Under the pieces are notes generated by a model. That model was not told the origin of the DNA. It saw only the letters and a list, made by a program, of their open reading frames with translations, and made no database searches. Source: Synechococcus sp. CC9902 (lineage in GTDB: Bacteria > Cyanobacteriota > Cyanobacteriia > PCC-6307 > Cyanobiaceae). From it: a stretch of DNA of 64,000 nucleotides. The first letter of the stretch is position 1, and each line of letters begins with the position of its first letter. The position numbers and the translations under genes are program-made. Positions 36,920-46,459 of the stretch are shown here, one piece after another. The stretch spans positions 992,001 to 1,056,000 of the forward strand of contig NC_007513.1 in the NCBI RefSeq assembly GCF_000012505.1. The letters are read 5' to 3'.

Positions 36920-38449
36920 TCACAGGAACAGGCTGTAAGCAGGGTTCTTACTTTCTTCCCAAAAGGCATAACCCAACGCACTTAGAAAGCTGGTCCAACC
37001 GTCCATTTCAGTCTTAGGAATCAAAACGCCCACCACGATTCGGCCGGTGTCGGCGCCGTGGTTTCGATAGTGAAAAATGCTGATGCTCCAACTGGGATGA
37101 AGCGACGTCACAAAATTCATCAGCGCACCGGGTCGTTCTGGAAACTCGAAGCGATAAAGCAATTCGCTGCAGTCCCCCGCGCAGGCCTCGCGAGCTGATT
37201 TCGGTAGTCGTCCACCCACCATGTGTCGCAAATGAACTTTCGCAAACTCGTTGTCGCTCAAATCAAGGCAGGGGAACCCGTTGTTGGACAGATGCTCGAC
37301 GAGGGCGAAGCGGTCTTGCTGATTGTTGACCTGAACTCCAATGAAGATTTGGGCGCGCACTCCCTCCGTCATTCGATAACTGAATTCGGTGAGGCTGCGG
37401 TCGCTTAAACATCGACACAACGCACGAAGACTTCCTGTCGACTCGGGGATTTCCACGGCAAACATCGCTTCTCGCTCCTCACCGAGCTCAGCCCGCTCTG
37501 CGATGAAGCGCAATCGTTCGAAATTCATGTTGGCCCCGCAGGCCACCCCAACAAGACGCTTCCCTTCGAGGTTTCGATCAGCCACATCCTGTTTCAAACC
37601 AGCGATCGCAAGCGCTCCAGCTGGTTCAAGGATTGATCGTGTGTCCTCAAAGACGTCTTTGATGGCGGCACAAATGGCATCGGTGTCCACGGTCACCATG
37701 CGATCCACATAGCGACGAGCCAGATCAAAGGTGTGCTCACCAACCTTTCGAACGGCGACGCCATCGGCAAATAAACCCACTTTCTCCAACTCCACGCGAT
37801 GTCCGCACCGCAGGGATTGGGTCATCGCATCGGCATCAATGGGTTCGACTCCGATCACTTCTGTTTCTGGCCAAAGCTGCTTCACGTAGGCCGAAATTCC
37901 GGCGATCAATCCCCCTCCACCAACGGCGACGTAAATCGCATCCGGTGGTTCTTTGCTTTGTCGCATGATTTCCATGCCAATCGTGCCTTGACCAGCGATG
38001 ACCTCTGGGTCGTCGAAGGGGTGGATGTAGGTCAATCCTTCAGCTTCACAACGCTTTTGCGCTTCCGCCGAGCATTCGTCGTAGGTCTCGCCGTGCAAAA
38101 CCACTTCGCCGCCTAAGGCACGGACGGCGCGGATTTTGACTTCGGGAGTTGTTTTGGGCATCACAATCACCGACCTGCAACCCAAACGGCGCGCACTGAG
38201 AGCCACTCCTTGGGCGTGGTTGCCTGCACTGGATGCGATCACGCCGCGTTGAAGATCCTCAACGGGGAGTTGCACCATGCGGTTGTAGGCGCCTCGAAGC
38301 TTGAACGAAAACACCGGCTGTAGGTCTTCTCGTTTCAACCAAATCTGATTGTTGAGCCGCTGGCTGAGGTTGGGAGCTGGATCAAGAGGGGTTTCCCTGG
38401 CCACGTCGTAAACACGTGCTCGGAGGATCTTTTGCAGGTAATCGGTCAT
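36920..38449 (-). CDS. ilvA: Threonine ammonia-lyase, biosynthetic
   Basis: A 509-aa PLP enzyme, first step of isoleucine synthesis. The PLP lysine lies in SFKLRGAYNRM, and the SSAGNHAQGVAL phosphate-binding loop and GGGGLIAG glycine loop are present. Two C-terminal ACT-like regulatory domains follow (from about residue 330), giving feedback control by isoleucine. Divergent from dxs with an 80-base gap. Confidence 0.97.
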   Translation of the reverse strand: MTDYLQKILRARVYDVARETPLDPAPNLSQRLNNQIWLKREDLQPVFSFKLRGAYNRMVQLPVEDLQRGVIASSAGNHAQGVALSARRLGCRSVIVMPKTTPEVKIRAVRALGGEVVLHGETYDECSAEAQKRCEAEGLTYIHPFDDPEVIAGQGTIGMEIMRQSKEPPDAIYVAVGGGGLIAGISAYVKQLWPETEVIGVEPIDADAMTQSLRCGHRVELEKVGLFADGVAVRKVGEHTFDLARRYVDRMVTVDTDAICAAIKDVFEDTRSILEPAGALAIAGLKQDVADRNLEGKRLVGVACGANMNFERLRFIAERAELGEEREAMFAVEIPESTGSLRALCRCLSDRSLTEFSYRMTEGVRAQIFIGVQVNNQQDRFALVEHLSNNGFPCLDLSDNEFAKVHLRHMVGGRLPKSAREACAGDCSELLYRFEFPERPGALMNFVTSLHPSWSISIFHYRNHGADTGRIVVGVLIPKTEMDGWTSFLSALGYAFWEESKNPAYSLFL

Positions 38450-38528
38450 CTCTCCATTCTTTCAACCTCTGGGTGCCCCTTTTGAAGGGAGGGAACCCGT
38501 AGATTGATCAATCAGGAGCGGGTTGTGC

Positions 38529-40460
38529 ATGCATCTCGGAGATCTCAAGCATCCGAACGAATTGCACGGCCTCAGTCTTGCTGAGCTCGAAGATGTCGCT
38601 CGTCAGATTAGGGAACGCCATCTCGACGTGGTTTCAACGAGTGGTGGACACCTTGGACCGGGGCTTGGTGTCGTTGAACTCACCATTGCTCTGTATCAAA
38701 CCCTCGATCTCGATCGGGACAAAGTGTGTTGGGACGTGGGGCACCAGGCCTATCCCCACAAGTTGCTCACTGGTCGCTTCAATTCCTTTGACTCCCTCCG
38801 GCAGCAACGCGGTGTAGCTGGTTATTTGAAGCGTTCTGAGAGCCGTTTTGATCACTTCGGTGCAGGCCATGCCAGCACGTCGATTTCTGCAGCACTGGGG
38901 ATGGCGTTGGGCCGTGATAACCGCGGTGAAAATTTCAAATGTGTTGCGGTTATTGGGGATGGTGCCCTGACGGGGGGCATGGCCCTTGAAGCGATTAACC
39001 ACGCCGGCCACCTTCCAAATACGCCCCTCTTGGTGGTGTTGAACGACAACGACATGTCGATCTCCCCGCCGGTGGGTGCTCTGTCGAGCGTTCTCAACCG
39101 GGCAAGACTCAGTCCTCCGATGCAATTCCTTTCCGGAAGTGTCGAGGAGAGTGTGCGTCACCTGCCTTTCATGGGTGGAGAGCTTCCTGCCGAGCTCAAC
39201 CGCTTGAAGGGAAGCATGCGCCGCCTAGCGGTCCCAAAAGTTGGTGCTGTTTTTGAGGAGCTCGGCTTTACCTACATGGGGCCGATCGATGGACACGACA
39301 TCGGCGAGATGACTCGCACCTTCCAAGCGGCCCATCGAGATGGTGGACCTGTTTTGGTTCATGTTGTTACGAAGAAAGGCAAGGGTTATCCCTATGCCGA
39401 GGCTGATCAAGTCGGCTACCACGCCCAGTCGGCCTTCGACTTGAGCACCGGCAAGGCCATTCCATCATCCAAGCCCAAGCCTCCTAGCTACAGCAAGGTG
39501 TTTGGCCAAACCTTGATCAAGCTCTGTGAGCAAAACAGTCGCGTTGTTGGGATCACCGCAGCGATGGCAACTGGCACCGGTCTCGATCTTCTTCAAAAGG
39601 CTGTTCCTAATCAATACGTTGACGTTGGAATTGCTGAGCAGCATGCGGTCACGCTGGCTGCTGGTATGGCCTGCGAAGGTTTACGCCCTGTTGTGGCGAT
39701 TTACAGCACCTTCCTCCAGCGGGCTTACGACCAGCTGATTCATGACGTTGGCATTCAAAATCTGCCGGTGATGTTCGTTCTCGATCGGGCTGGCATCGTG
39801 GGCGCTGATGGTCCAACGCATCAGGGTCAGTACGACATCAGCTATTTGCGGGCTGTTCCCAATTTCACCGTGATGGCTCCGAAGGATGAGGCGGAGTTGC
39901 AGCAGATGATGGTCACCTGTCTCCAGCATGACGGCCCCACCGCGCTTCGAATTCCCCGTGGGTCTGGAGAAGGGGTCCTACTCATGGAAGAAGGCTGGGA
40001 AGCTCTTCCAATTGGCCGAGGCGAATTGCTGCGAGAGGGCAATGATTTGGTGATCGTTGCCTACGGATCGATGGTGGCTCCCGCCATGGAGACGGCTGCT
40101 TTGTTGGAGGCTTCTGGCTTGTCCGCCTCCGTGATCAATGCGCGTTTCTTAAGACCTCTCGACCAGGCCCTGATTCATCCTTTGGCCCGTCGGGTTCCCC
40201 GTGTCGTCACCATGGAAGAAGGAACCTTGTCGGGTGGTTTTGGTGCCGCAGTGTTGGAGTCCTTGAACGATCACGACATCAATGTTCCTGTTTTAAGGAT
40301 CGGTATTCCTGATCAACTGGTGGACCATGCAACGCCACAGCAAAGCAAAGAAGCGTTGGGCCTGACTCCCAACCAAATGAGTTTGAAAATTCAGCAGCGC
40401 TTTGGTTTGGGCTCGGACGATGCAGCGAAATCCTCTCCGTTTCAAGCTGTTCAAGCTTGA
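38529..40460 (+). CDS. dxs: 1-deoxy-D-xylulose-5-phosphate synthase
   Basis: A thiamine-diphosphate enzyme joining pyruvate and glyceraldehyde 3-phosphate, entry to the MEP isoprenoid pathway. ATG 38,529 gives 643 aa. Signature regions: [49 protein letters not shown] (ThDP/Mg), [14 protein letters not shown] and [15 protein letters not shown]. The oxidoreductase gene follows after 18 bases; both could feed pigment or isoprenoid metabolism. Confidence 0.97.
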
Positions 40461-40478
40461 GCCCTCTCCCATTGCGGG

Positions 40479-41717
40479 ATGACCTTTCTCATCGCAGGCG
40501 CTGGCCCAGCGGGAGCTCGCCTGGCCACTGCTTTATCTGAAGCAGGGAAGGAGGTGGTCCTCGTCGACCGTCTGACTAACCCGCATCGGAATTCTTTTTC
40601 GAGTGCTGCCTTGTCTTGTGCTGAGGCTTCACGGCTCAATCTTCCTCAGTCAGCCTGGTCTGCGACCTGGAGCGGTTGGCAATTACTCGATCCCAGCGGA
40701 CATGAGCATCAGTGGTGGGATGCCGATCCCCTTGGGGTGGTGTTGGATTTTGGTCGGCTGCGTTCAGCGATGTGGTCCCGTGCGCGCGCTGCCGGGGCGG
40801 AGGTCGTCAGTGGCTGCACTGTTCGGATTGAGGCGCTCCACAGCGATGGTGCCCACGTTCTTCTTCAACACGGTGACGGCCGTTGTCAGCACCGATCTGT
40901 GAAATGGGTCATTGACGCCACAGGTGCATCGCGTTGTCTGTTGCGAGAAGCGTCGGTGCCTCCGCCATCGACGCTTGATCCGTTGCTGGAGGGCGTTGGT
41001 GTGGAGTGGCTCATACAGGCAGATGATCGAGTTGCGTCCCGTTGGCTCGACCGCATCAGCTTTTTCCTCGGCACGCGCTGGATTCCCCATGGGTATGGAT
41101 GGGTTTTTCCGATGGAAAACAATCGCCTCAAGGTGGGGGTTTGTTGTTTGGCACCAGTACAGATCAAGGGCTCTAGAAGCGATCTTTTGGCTCGACTTCA
41201 GGCATTGCTGCGCAACTGCAAACTTGAAGGGTGTTCCGTGTTGGATCGCCATGGCGGCGTGGTTTCCAGCTCAATAGCCAGGCGCGAATCGCTTGGTTCT
41301 GGCGCCCTATTGGCCGTAGGGGATGCTGCAAGTACAGCCAATCTCCTGGGAGGTGAGGGGATTCGTCATGCGATCGACAGTGCGGATCTTCTCGCTGAAA
41401 CGCTTCTAAATGCCGAGGGTCTGAACCAAGTGGGTCTGAATCAAGTAGGTCTGAATCAAGTAGGTGCTGATCACGCCGATGTCGTCCGTCAAACCTATGA
41501 GAAGGCGCTTCATCAGTGGTTTGGCTGGCGCTGGCGTGCTGCGGGAAAATTGGCCCAACGCACCTGGTGGGGATTGGACTCTTCTTCTGCAGATCGACGA
41601 GTCGAACGGATCATTAACGGATTGTCCCGAACCTCGTCAGCTCGAGACCTATCCAATCTTTTATTCCACTACCGCTTTGAACGGTATGGACTTCGACTTT
41701 TACGCTATTTGATCTGA
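40479..41717 (+). CDS. FAD-dependent oxidoreductase (geranylgeranyl-reductase-like)
   Basis: A 412-aa flavoprotein. The dinucleotide-binding motif FLIAGAGPAGARLATAL starts the protein, and the second FAD motif LLAVGDAASTANLLGGEGIRHA lies near 280-300. The family includes geranylgeranyl reductases and carotenoid-modifying enzymes; the substrate here is unknown. Position behind dxs supports an isoprenoid or pigment role. Residues 314-328 are a threefold GLNQV repeat encoded by a 15-bp tandem repeat. Confidence 0.8.
   Translation: MTFLIAGAGPAGARLATALSEAGKEVVLVDRLTNPHRNSFSSAALSCAEASRLNLPQSAWSATWSGWQLLDPSGHEHQWWDADPLGVVLDFGRLRSAMWSRARAAGAEVVSGCTVRIEALHSDGAHVLLQHGDGRCQHRSVKWVIDATGASRCLLREASVPPPSTLDPLLEGVGVEWLIQADDRVASRWLDRISFFLGTRWIPHGYGWVFPMENNRLKVGVCCLAPVQIKGSRSDLLARLQALLRNCKLEGCSVLDRHGGVVSSSIARRESLGSGALLAVGDAASTANLLGGEGIRHAIDSADLLAETLLNAEGLNQVGLNQVGLNQVGADHADVVRQTYEKALHQWFGWRWRAAGKLAQRTWWGLDSSSADRRVERIINGLSRTSSARDLSNLLFHYRFERYGLRLLRYLI
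41418..41462 (+). repeat. In-frame 15-bp tandem repeat, three copies
   Basis: Units GGTCTGAACCAAGTG, GGTCTGAATCAAGTA and GGTCTGAATCAAGTA encode GLNQV three times. Units 2 and 3 are identical and unit 1 differs at two positions, so at least one duplication is recent. Confidence 0.95.
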
Positions 41718-41720
41718 ATT

Positions 41721-41740
41721 GGGAGACCAATATGTCTCCC
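41721..41740. terminator. Hairpin between convergent genes
   Basis: GGGAGAC/GTCTCCC with a six-base loop lies between the oxidoreductase and psaK stops. No strong T-run follows on either strand, so termination is a guess. Confidence 0.5.
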
Positions 41741-41761
41741 CGATTCATTGAGGAAAAAACC

Positions 41762-42022
41762 TCAGAGCACGCCTCTAGCGGCCAAACCCTGGATTGCACC
41801 AATGCCAATGATGTGCCCAAGGCTTGTTGTGCCAAGGAGGGCTGCGTGGCTCATTCCGCCAAAGAACGAGGCATTTGGAAGTTGAGCACCAACGTTGGGG
41901 TACTTAATCGTGGCTTTACCAATGCCAATGGCGATGACGTTGCACACAATCATCACCAGAGCAACTTTCGGAGACCAGGTGAGAGTGGCAGGGGTGATTG
42001 CGAAGAGGTGGGTCAGCAACAT
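41762..42022 (-). CDS. psaK: Photosystem I reaction centre subunit PsaK
   Basis: An 86-aa two-helix subunit at the edge of photosystem I that binds chlorophyll and helps antenna coupling. Conserved stretches: TWSPKVALVMIVCNVIAIG, then the loop KATIKYPNVG, and FFGGMSHAALLGTTSLGHIIG. I use the ATG at 42,022 (MLLTHLFA); an upstream frame extension adds nine residues. DUF3593/DUF2499 lie upstream on the same strand. Confidence 0.94.
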   Translation of the reverse strand: MLLTHLFAITPATLTWSPKVALVMIVCNVIAIGIGKATIKYPNVGAQLPNASFFGGMSHAALLGTTSLGHIIGIGAIQGLAARGVL

Positions 42023-42079
42023 TCGGGCCAATGTTCGATGCCCCATCATCTGAGCAGAACGACTCCAGAATCACGAGTC

Positions 42080-42376
42080 TTAAGAGTTGTTCACCCTTTT
42101 TTGTCGGTCTTGGACAAGTCCAACCACTAAAACCGTGTTGGCCAGAGTGAGAAAAGCCTCAGCTCCGCCGTGAAGCGCATCAATGTCTACAAGCTCTGCA
42201 TCACAACATCGCAGCGCCACAATGGCCGCCACGATCGTGACACCGACGAACAGCAGGGTGAGCTGAAAGCCTCGTTGTGCCAAGACGGGTAACGCTTCGC
42301 TTTTGCGGAGCCAGTACAAAAAGCCGAGATAGGGAATCAGGGATAACGCGAACAGAGGAGCTGGATCGAACTCCAT
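42080..42376 (-). CDS. DUF3593 family membrane protein
   Basis: A 98-aa protein with three hydrophobic stretches. The pattern PLFALSLIPYLGFLYWLRKS at the N-terminus and the GGAEAFLTLANT segment are typical of DUF3593, restricted to cyanobacteria and plastids. Function unknown. It starts three bases after the DUF2499 stop, and the two families co-occur. Confidence 0.85.
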   Translation of the reverse strand: MEFDPAPLFALSLIPYLGFLYWLRKSEALPVLAQRGFQLTLLFVGVTIVAAIVALRCCDAELVDIDALHGGAEAFLTLANTVLVVGLVQDRQKRVNNS

Positions 42377-42379
42377 GGT

Positions 42380-42655
42380 TTAAGCCGTTTTTGGGGGTAA
42401 AAGTTTCCAGGCTGCAAAGGCCAGCGTGCAATTGCCGATCAATGTGAACCACGCTTGCAACGTCACCAAACCTCTTAGAGATTCAGCGTTATCGAACAAA
42501 TGCCACGTACAAGCAGCCATGGCACTGACCAGGGCTGGAAGCATGGCAAGTGCCATTCCGTTCAGTCCACGACGCTGCATCAACACAATCGCTAGCGACC
42601 ATTCGATGACTGATGCGACGTGGATCCACCAGGTTCCGAGAGACAAAGAGTGCAT
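42380..42655 (-). CDS. DUF2499 (Ycf49-like) membrane protein
   Basis: A 91-aa protein matching Ycf49/DUF2499: SLGTWWIHVASVIEWSLAI, MALAMLPALVSAMAACTWHLFDN and LIGNCTLAFAAW. It has three membrane helices and His residues that could bind a cofactor. The role is unknown but it is confined to photosynthetic organisms. First gene of a two-gene unit with DUF3593; divergent from csaB. Confidence 0.87.
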   Translation of the reverse strand: MHSLSLGTWWIHVASVIEWSLAIVLMQRRGLNGMALAMLPALVSAMAACTWHLFDNAESLRGLVTLQAWFTLIGNCTLAFAAWKLLPPKTA

Positions 42656-42687
42656 GGGTTCACTTTAGAAATCCGAAGCGACGGATA

Positions 42688-43770
42688 ATGAGGGCAACGT
42701 TCGGGAAGACGCCGATGCCCCGATCTGGACCGGCTTCGTTATTGCTTTGTGGGTATTACGGCGAACACAACCTGGGGGATGACGCCCTTCTTCAGGTTCT
42801 TTTGCAGGGTCTGCCATGTTCTGCCCCATTGATGATCACCGCCCACGATCAAGCAGAGGTGCAGGGAATAGCGCCTGAGGCACGCATCATCAATCGTCGA
42901 TCGCTCCGTTCCAGCTTGATCGCTGTGTTGCATGCGGATGTTCTGATCCTTGGGGGCGGCAGTCTTTTACAAGACAGCACCAGTTTTCGAAGCCTGATTT
43001 ATTACTTGCTGCTCATCACGCTCGCGCGGTTGCGTCGTCGCCGCGTTGTGCTTTGGGGGCAAGGCTTAGGCCCATTACGCCGATCCATGAGTCGCTGGCT
43101 TGTGCGTTGTGCGCTCCCGTTTTGTACGGCCGCGAGTTGGAGGGATCAAGCCTCGCTTCGGCTGGCTCAATCCTGGGCACCGAACCTACCGATGTGCATG
43201 GCTGCCGACCCGGTGTGGCAGATGCAAACAAAACCCTGGGTTGGAGGAGGGAACATCGTGCTCAGTTGGCGACCGACTGATCTGTTGGATGCTCCCCGTT
43301 GGCAACGTCTTCTTCAAGCGCTGGATTCAGTGGCAGCAAGCCTTGATGTGTCTGTGTGTTGGATGGCTTTTCATCAGCATCAAGATGGCCCTTTGCTCGA
43401 CGATCTTGTAGAGCAAAAGCTTGTGCCCGCAAAACTGTTGGCTCGAAGTAAAACCGTGATTCCACGCTCGTTGGACCAAGTTTTTGAACTGGTCTCCACA
43501 GCGCGGCTGGTGCTGCCGATGCGACTTCACGCACTGATTTTGGCCAGGCTTGTTGGTTGTCCGATGGCAGCATTGAGCTATGACCCAAAAGTGGATGCTG
43601 CTGCAGCAATGGCGCAGGTTCCCTGTGCTCGGCTGAATGCTTTGCCATCCACTGAGCAACTGTCTGCTGAGTGGATGGCTGAAGTTGATCAGGAAGCTGA
43701 TCGGGCGGTGATTCAACGGATTCAGTCCGAAGCTTCAGCGCATGGGGAACTTCTCAGGCGTTGGATTTAA
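42688..43770 (+). CDS. csaB: Polysaccharide pyruvyl transferase (CsaB)
   Basis: A 360-aa enzyme that adds pyruvate ketals to cell-wall polysaccharide, used for anchoring S-layer proteins. Signature: LLCGYYGEHNLGDDALLQ, then LILGGGSLLQDSTS, VVLWGQGLGPL and MRLHALILARLVGCP. Start at ATG 42,688 (MRATFGKT) or ATG 42,715 (MPRSGP). It converges with the glucosylglycerol operon, leaving 15 bases between stops. Confidence 0.9.
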   Translation: MRATFGKTPMPRSGPASLLLCGYYGEHNLGDDALLQVLLQGLPCSAPLMITAHDQAEVQGIAPEARIINRRSLRSSLIAVLHADVLILGGGSLLQDSTSFRSLIYYLLLITLARLRRRRVVLWGQGLGPLRRSMSRWLVRCALPFCTAASWRDQASLRLAQSWAPNLPMCMAADPVWQMQTKPWVGGGNIVLSWRPTDLLDAPRWQRLLQALDSVAASLDVSVCWMAFHQHQDGPLLDDLVEQKLVPAKLLARSKTVIPRSLDQVFELVSTARLVLPMRLHALILARLVGCPMAALSYDPKVDAAAAMAQVPCARLNALPSTEQLSAEWMAEVDQEADRAVIQRIQSEASAHGELLRRWI

Positions 43771-43785
43771 TCCAAACGCTGTTGG

Positions 43786-44760
43786 TTAATCATCAATCCG
43801 TTGGCCAGTTTGATCATCGAAAAGGTGCTCAGACGTTTTGAGCCAACTCACGTGGGGATTCTCTCCAATCTGTTGGTCGCCAGGGCAAACCAAACGGAGC
43901 TGGCCTCGTGCGCAACGAATCAAGAGCATTTGACTCGCTCCATGCCATTCACGGCTCTCGACTTCGCAAGGGATTCCATTGGGATCGAAGCGAAGATCCT
44001 CTGGACGGATGCCCAACGTCTGACCTTGACCAGCGCTGAGCATGTTCATCTGGGGACGCCCGATGAATTGAGCCACAAAGCTGGTGGCGGGGTGGTGATA
44101 CAACTCCCTGGGAGTGCCGATTTGTTCAATTCGTCCGTGGCGCATGACCGCAATTCGGTCGGCCAATGCCATGGCCTCTTGTTGGTCATGGGTGACATAC
44201 ACCACAGGTTGCGACCCGCCAAGCATCAAGCGTTTTAGTTCAGGCCTCAGTTCTTCGCGCAACTGGGCATCAAGGTTGCTCATGGGCTCATCTAGCAAGT
44301 ACACCAGGGGATCACGGAGAAGTGCGCGAGCTAAGGCGACGCGTTGCCGCTGCCCCCCGGATAATTGCGCTGGCCTTTGATGAGCCTGATGGCTGAGTTG
44401 CAGAACTTCCAAAATCGTTGTGATGCGCTGATCACGCGCTGCTCCATGGCTGCCGCGCATCCGCAGGCCGAGCTCTAAATTTTCCCGAACACTGAGGTGG
44501 GGAAATAGGGCATAGCTCTGAAACACCATGCCGACCCTGCGGTCTTCCGCGGGGACGTTGTTCATCTCAGTGCCATCGATGCTGATCGAGCCGCTTTCCG
44601 GCTGATCAAGCCCGGCAATCAAGCGAAGAGCTGTGCTTTTGCCACAACCACTTGGTCCCAACAACGCGACGCATTCACCATCGCCAACGTTGAGATCGAG
44701 ATTGTGGAGAATCGTTCGGCCGCCAAATTTTTTGGTGATCGCTTTGAGGCTGAGTGTCAT
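43786..44760 (-). CDS. ggtA: Glucosylglycerol ABC transporter ATP-binding subunit
   Basis: A 324-aa ATPase of the MalK/UgpC type. Walker [14 protein letters not shown], signature LSGGQRQRVALARAL, Walker B YLLDEPMSN and the switch His in VTHD are complete. The C-terminus has a shortened TOBE region with LGIRPEDLRFD. It overlaps the permease gene by four bases as the last gene of the operon. Substrate specificity is inferred from ggpS. Confidence 0.9.
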   Translation of the reverse strand: MTLSLKAITKKFGGRTILHNLDLNVGDGECVALLGPSGCGKSTALRLIAGLDQPESGSISIDGTEMNNVPAEDRRVGMVFQSYALFPHLSVRENLELGLRMRGSHGAARDQRITTILEVLQLSHQAHQRPAQLSGGQRQRVALARALLRDPLVYLLDEPMSNLDAQLREELRPELKRLMLGGSQPVVYVTHDQQEAMALADRIAVMRHGRIEQIGTPRELYHHPATSFVAQFIGRPQMNMLSAGQGQTLGIRPEDLRFDPNGIPCEVESREWHGASQMLLIRCARGQLRLVCPGDQQIGENPHVSWLKTSEHLFDDQTGQRIDD

Positions 44761-45596
44761 CCCTTAATCGCTCCATTGGTGAGTCCACTCACGATTTGGC
44801 GCTGGAACAACAACACAAGCAACAAAAGTGGAATCGCTCCAATCACTGTGGCAGCCGCATAGGCCCCATAAGGAATGGAGTAAATCGATGACCCTGCGAT
44901 CCGTGCCATCGCGACTGGAAGCGTGAGTAAATCACTGCGGCTGAGCCAGGTGAGTGCAATCGGGTATTCATTCCATGCGAAGAGAAAAACCAGGATCGCT
45001 GTGCTGGCGGAGGCCGGCGCGATCAGCGGCAACATCACCCATCGCAGTCTTTGCCCCAGGGTGAGGCCCTCAAGCCTGGCTGCATCATCAAGATCTTTGG
45101 GTAAACCTTCGAAGGCTGCTGTGAGCAAAAGAAGCGCGAGGGGCATGGCCAGCGCGCTGTACGGAAGAGCAAGAGCAAACAGGCTGTTGCCCAGATGAAA
45201 GTTGCGCGCCAATTCAAGAAGGGCCAAAAACAGCAACACATAAGGGAAAAGAGCAGCCGCGATCACGCCACTTCTGATGCTTCGCCGCCATCGCCGCGGA
45301 AGTTGGGCCAAAACGTAGGCCGCTGGCACAGCCAAAACCAGGGTTAGAACTGTTGAAGCACCAGCCACCACGGTGCTATTCAACAAATATCGCCAGAAGG
45401 GTGGATCGCTGGATAAGAGTTCGCGGTAATGAATCAACGTCCAGCGGTTCTGGAAGGGAATGGCTCCATTAACGAGGGCTTCCGAACTTGTAAAAGAGCT
45501 GATGAGTTGCCAAATCATCGGGGCCAGAGACCAGATCAGCAGCAACGTCACCAAGACGGCATGTCGACTGCTCACCCATGAACGTTTGCTGCTCAT
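44757..45596 (-). CDS. ggtD: Glucosylglycerol ABC transporter permease (MalG-like)
   Basis: A 279-aa permease with six helices and an EAA-loop variant, LDDAARLEGLTLGQRLRW. It overlaps its neighbours by four bases at each end. With the other permease it forms the transmembrane channel. Confidence 0.9.
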   Translation of the reverse strand: MSSKRSWVSSRHAVLVTLLLIWSLAPMIWQLISSFTSSEALVNGAIPFQNRWTLIHYRELLSSDPPFWRYLLNSTVVAGASTVLTLVLAVPAAYVLAQLPRRWRRSIRSGVIAAALFPYVLLFLALLELARNFHLGNSLFALALPYSALAMPLALLLLTAAFEGLPKDLDDAARLEGLTLGQRLRWVMLPLIAPASASTAILVFLFAWNEYPIALTWLSRSDLLTLPVAMARIAGSSIYSIPYGAYAAATVIGAIPLLLLVLLFQRQIVSGLTNGAIKG

Positions 45597-46459
45597 GGCT
45601 GCATCGCCCTCAGGGCGCCCGTCATCCGCAGCAGCAGTGCACCGAGCAAAATCAAAGCAGTCAGTAGTAAGAATCCACCGACCATGACGGTGGCGCTGTA
45701 TCCAAAATCAAGAAAGCGCATCCCGTTCAGATAGGCATATAGAGCAAGGCTTTCCGTGCTTCCTGCTGGGCCTCCCCCGGTGAGCACTTGGATTAAATCG
45801 AAGACACCAAACGCCTGGGCCATTCTGAAAAGAAGGCTGAGCAGGATGTATGGCATTAACAGAGGAATGGTGACGCGCCTCAGGGCCTGGAATGCTGAGC
45901 CGCCTTCGAGACGAAAGGCGGCATACAGATCCTCTGGAATCGTTTGGAGACCGGCCAAGAGAATCAGCGTGATGAAGGGGGTTGTTTTCCAAACATCAGC
46001 AAGCACCGTCACGATCCAAGTCATGGCGGGGGTTGAAAGGAGATTGAGTGGCCCAAAACCAGCGGCTTCCGCTACTTGCTCGATGGGTCCATAGGGCGTG
46101 TTGAAAATCCAACGCCAGCCCAAGGCCATCATTGTTGTCGGAAGTGCCCAGGGCAAAAGCGAAAGAGCTCTTACGGCGCTGCGTCCTCGCCAGCGCTGGT
46201 CGAGGAGGAGAGCAATGGCGAGGGCCAGGATCAACTCCAGGCCAACGGAGACGATGGCAAATCTTGTGGTTTGACCTGCATCAAGCCAAAAGCGAGAGTC
46301 CGTGAGAAGACGCAACCAATTGGCACCCCCGTTGGGGACAGGTACTAAGCCTGTGAGGACGGAGTCGGCATGAAAACTCAGCCAGGCGTACCGAAGCATT
46401 GGCCAGCCAAAAACGACAGCCATTAACAACAACGCCGGGAAGGCAAGCAACACCGTCAT
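45593..46459 (-). CDS. ggtC: Glucosylglycerol ABC transporter permease (MalF-like)
   Basis: A 288-aa permease, six helices, with the EAA-type loop IPEDLYAAFRLEGGSAFQAL and a PLLMPYILLSLLFR helix. It overlaps the binding-protein gene and the second permease by four bases each. Transports the osmolyte into the cell with the binding protein. Confidence 0.9.
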   Translation of the reverse strand: MTVLLAFPALLLMAVVFGWPMLRYAWLSFHADSVLTGLVPVPNGGANWLRLLTDSRFWLDAGQTTRFAIVSVGLELILALAIALLLDQRWRGRSAVRALSLLPWALPTTMMALGWRWIFNTPYGPIEQVAEAAGFGPLNLLSTPAMTWIVTVLADVWKTTPFITLILLAGLQTIPEDLYAAFRLEGGSAFQALRRVTIPLLMPYILLSLLFRMAQAFGVFDLIQVLTGGGPAGSTESLALYAYLNGMRFLDFGYSATVMVGGFLLLTALILLGALLLRMTGALRAMQP

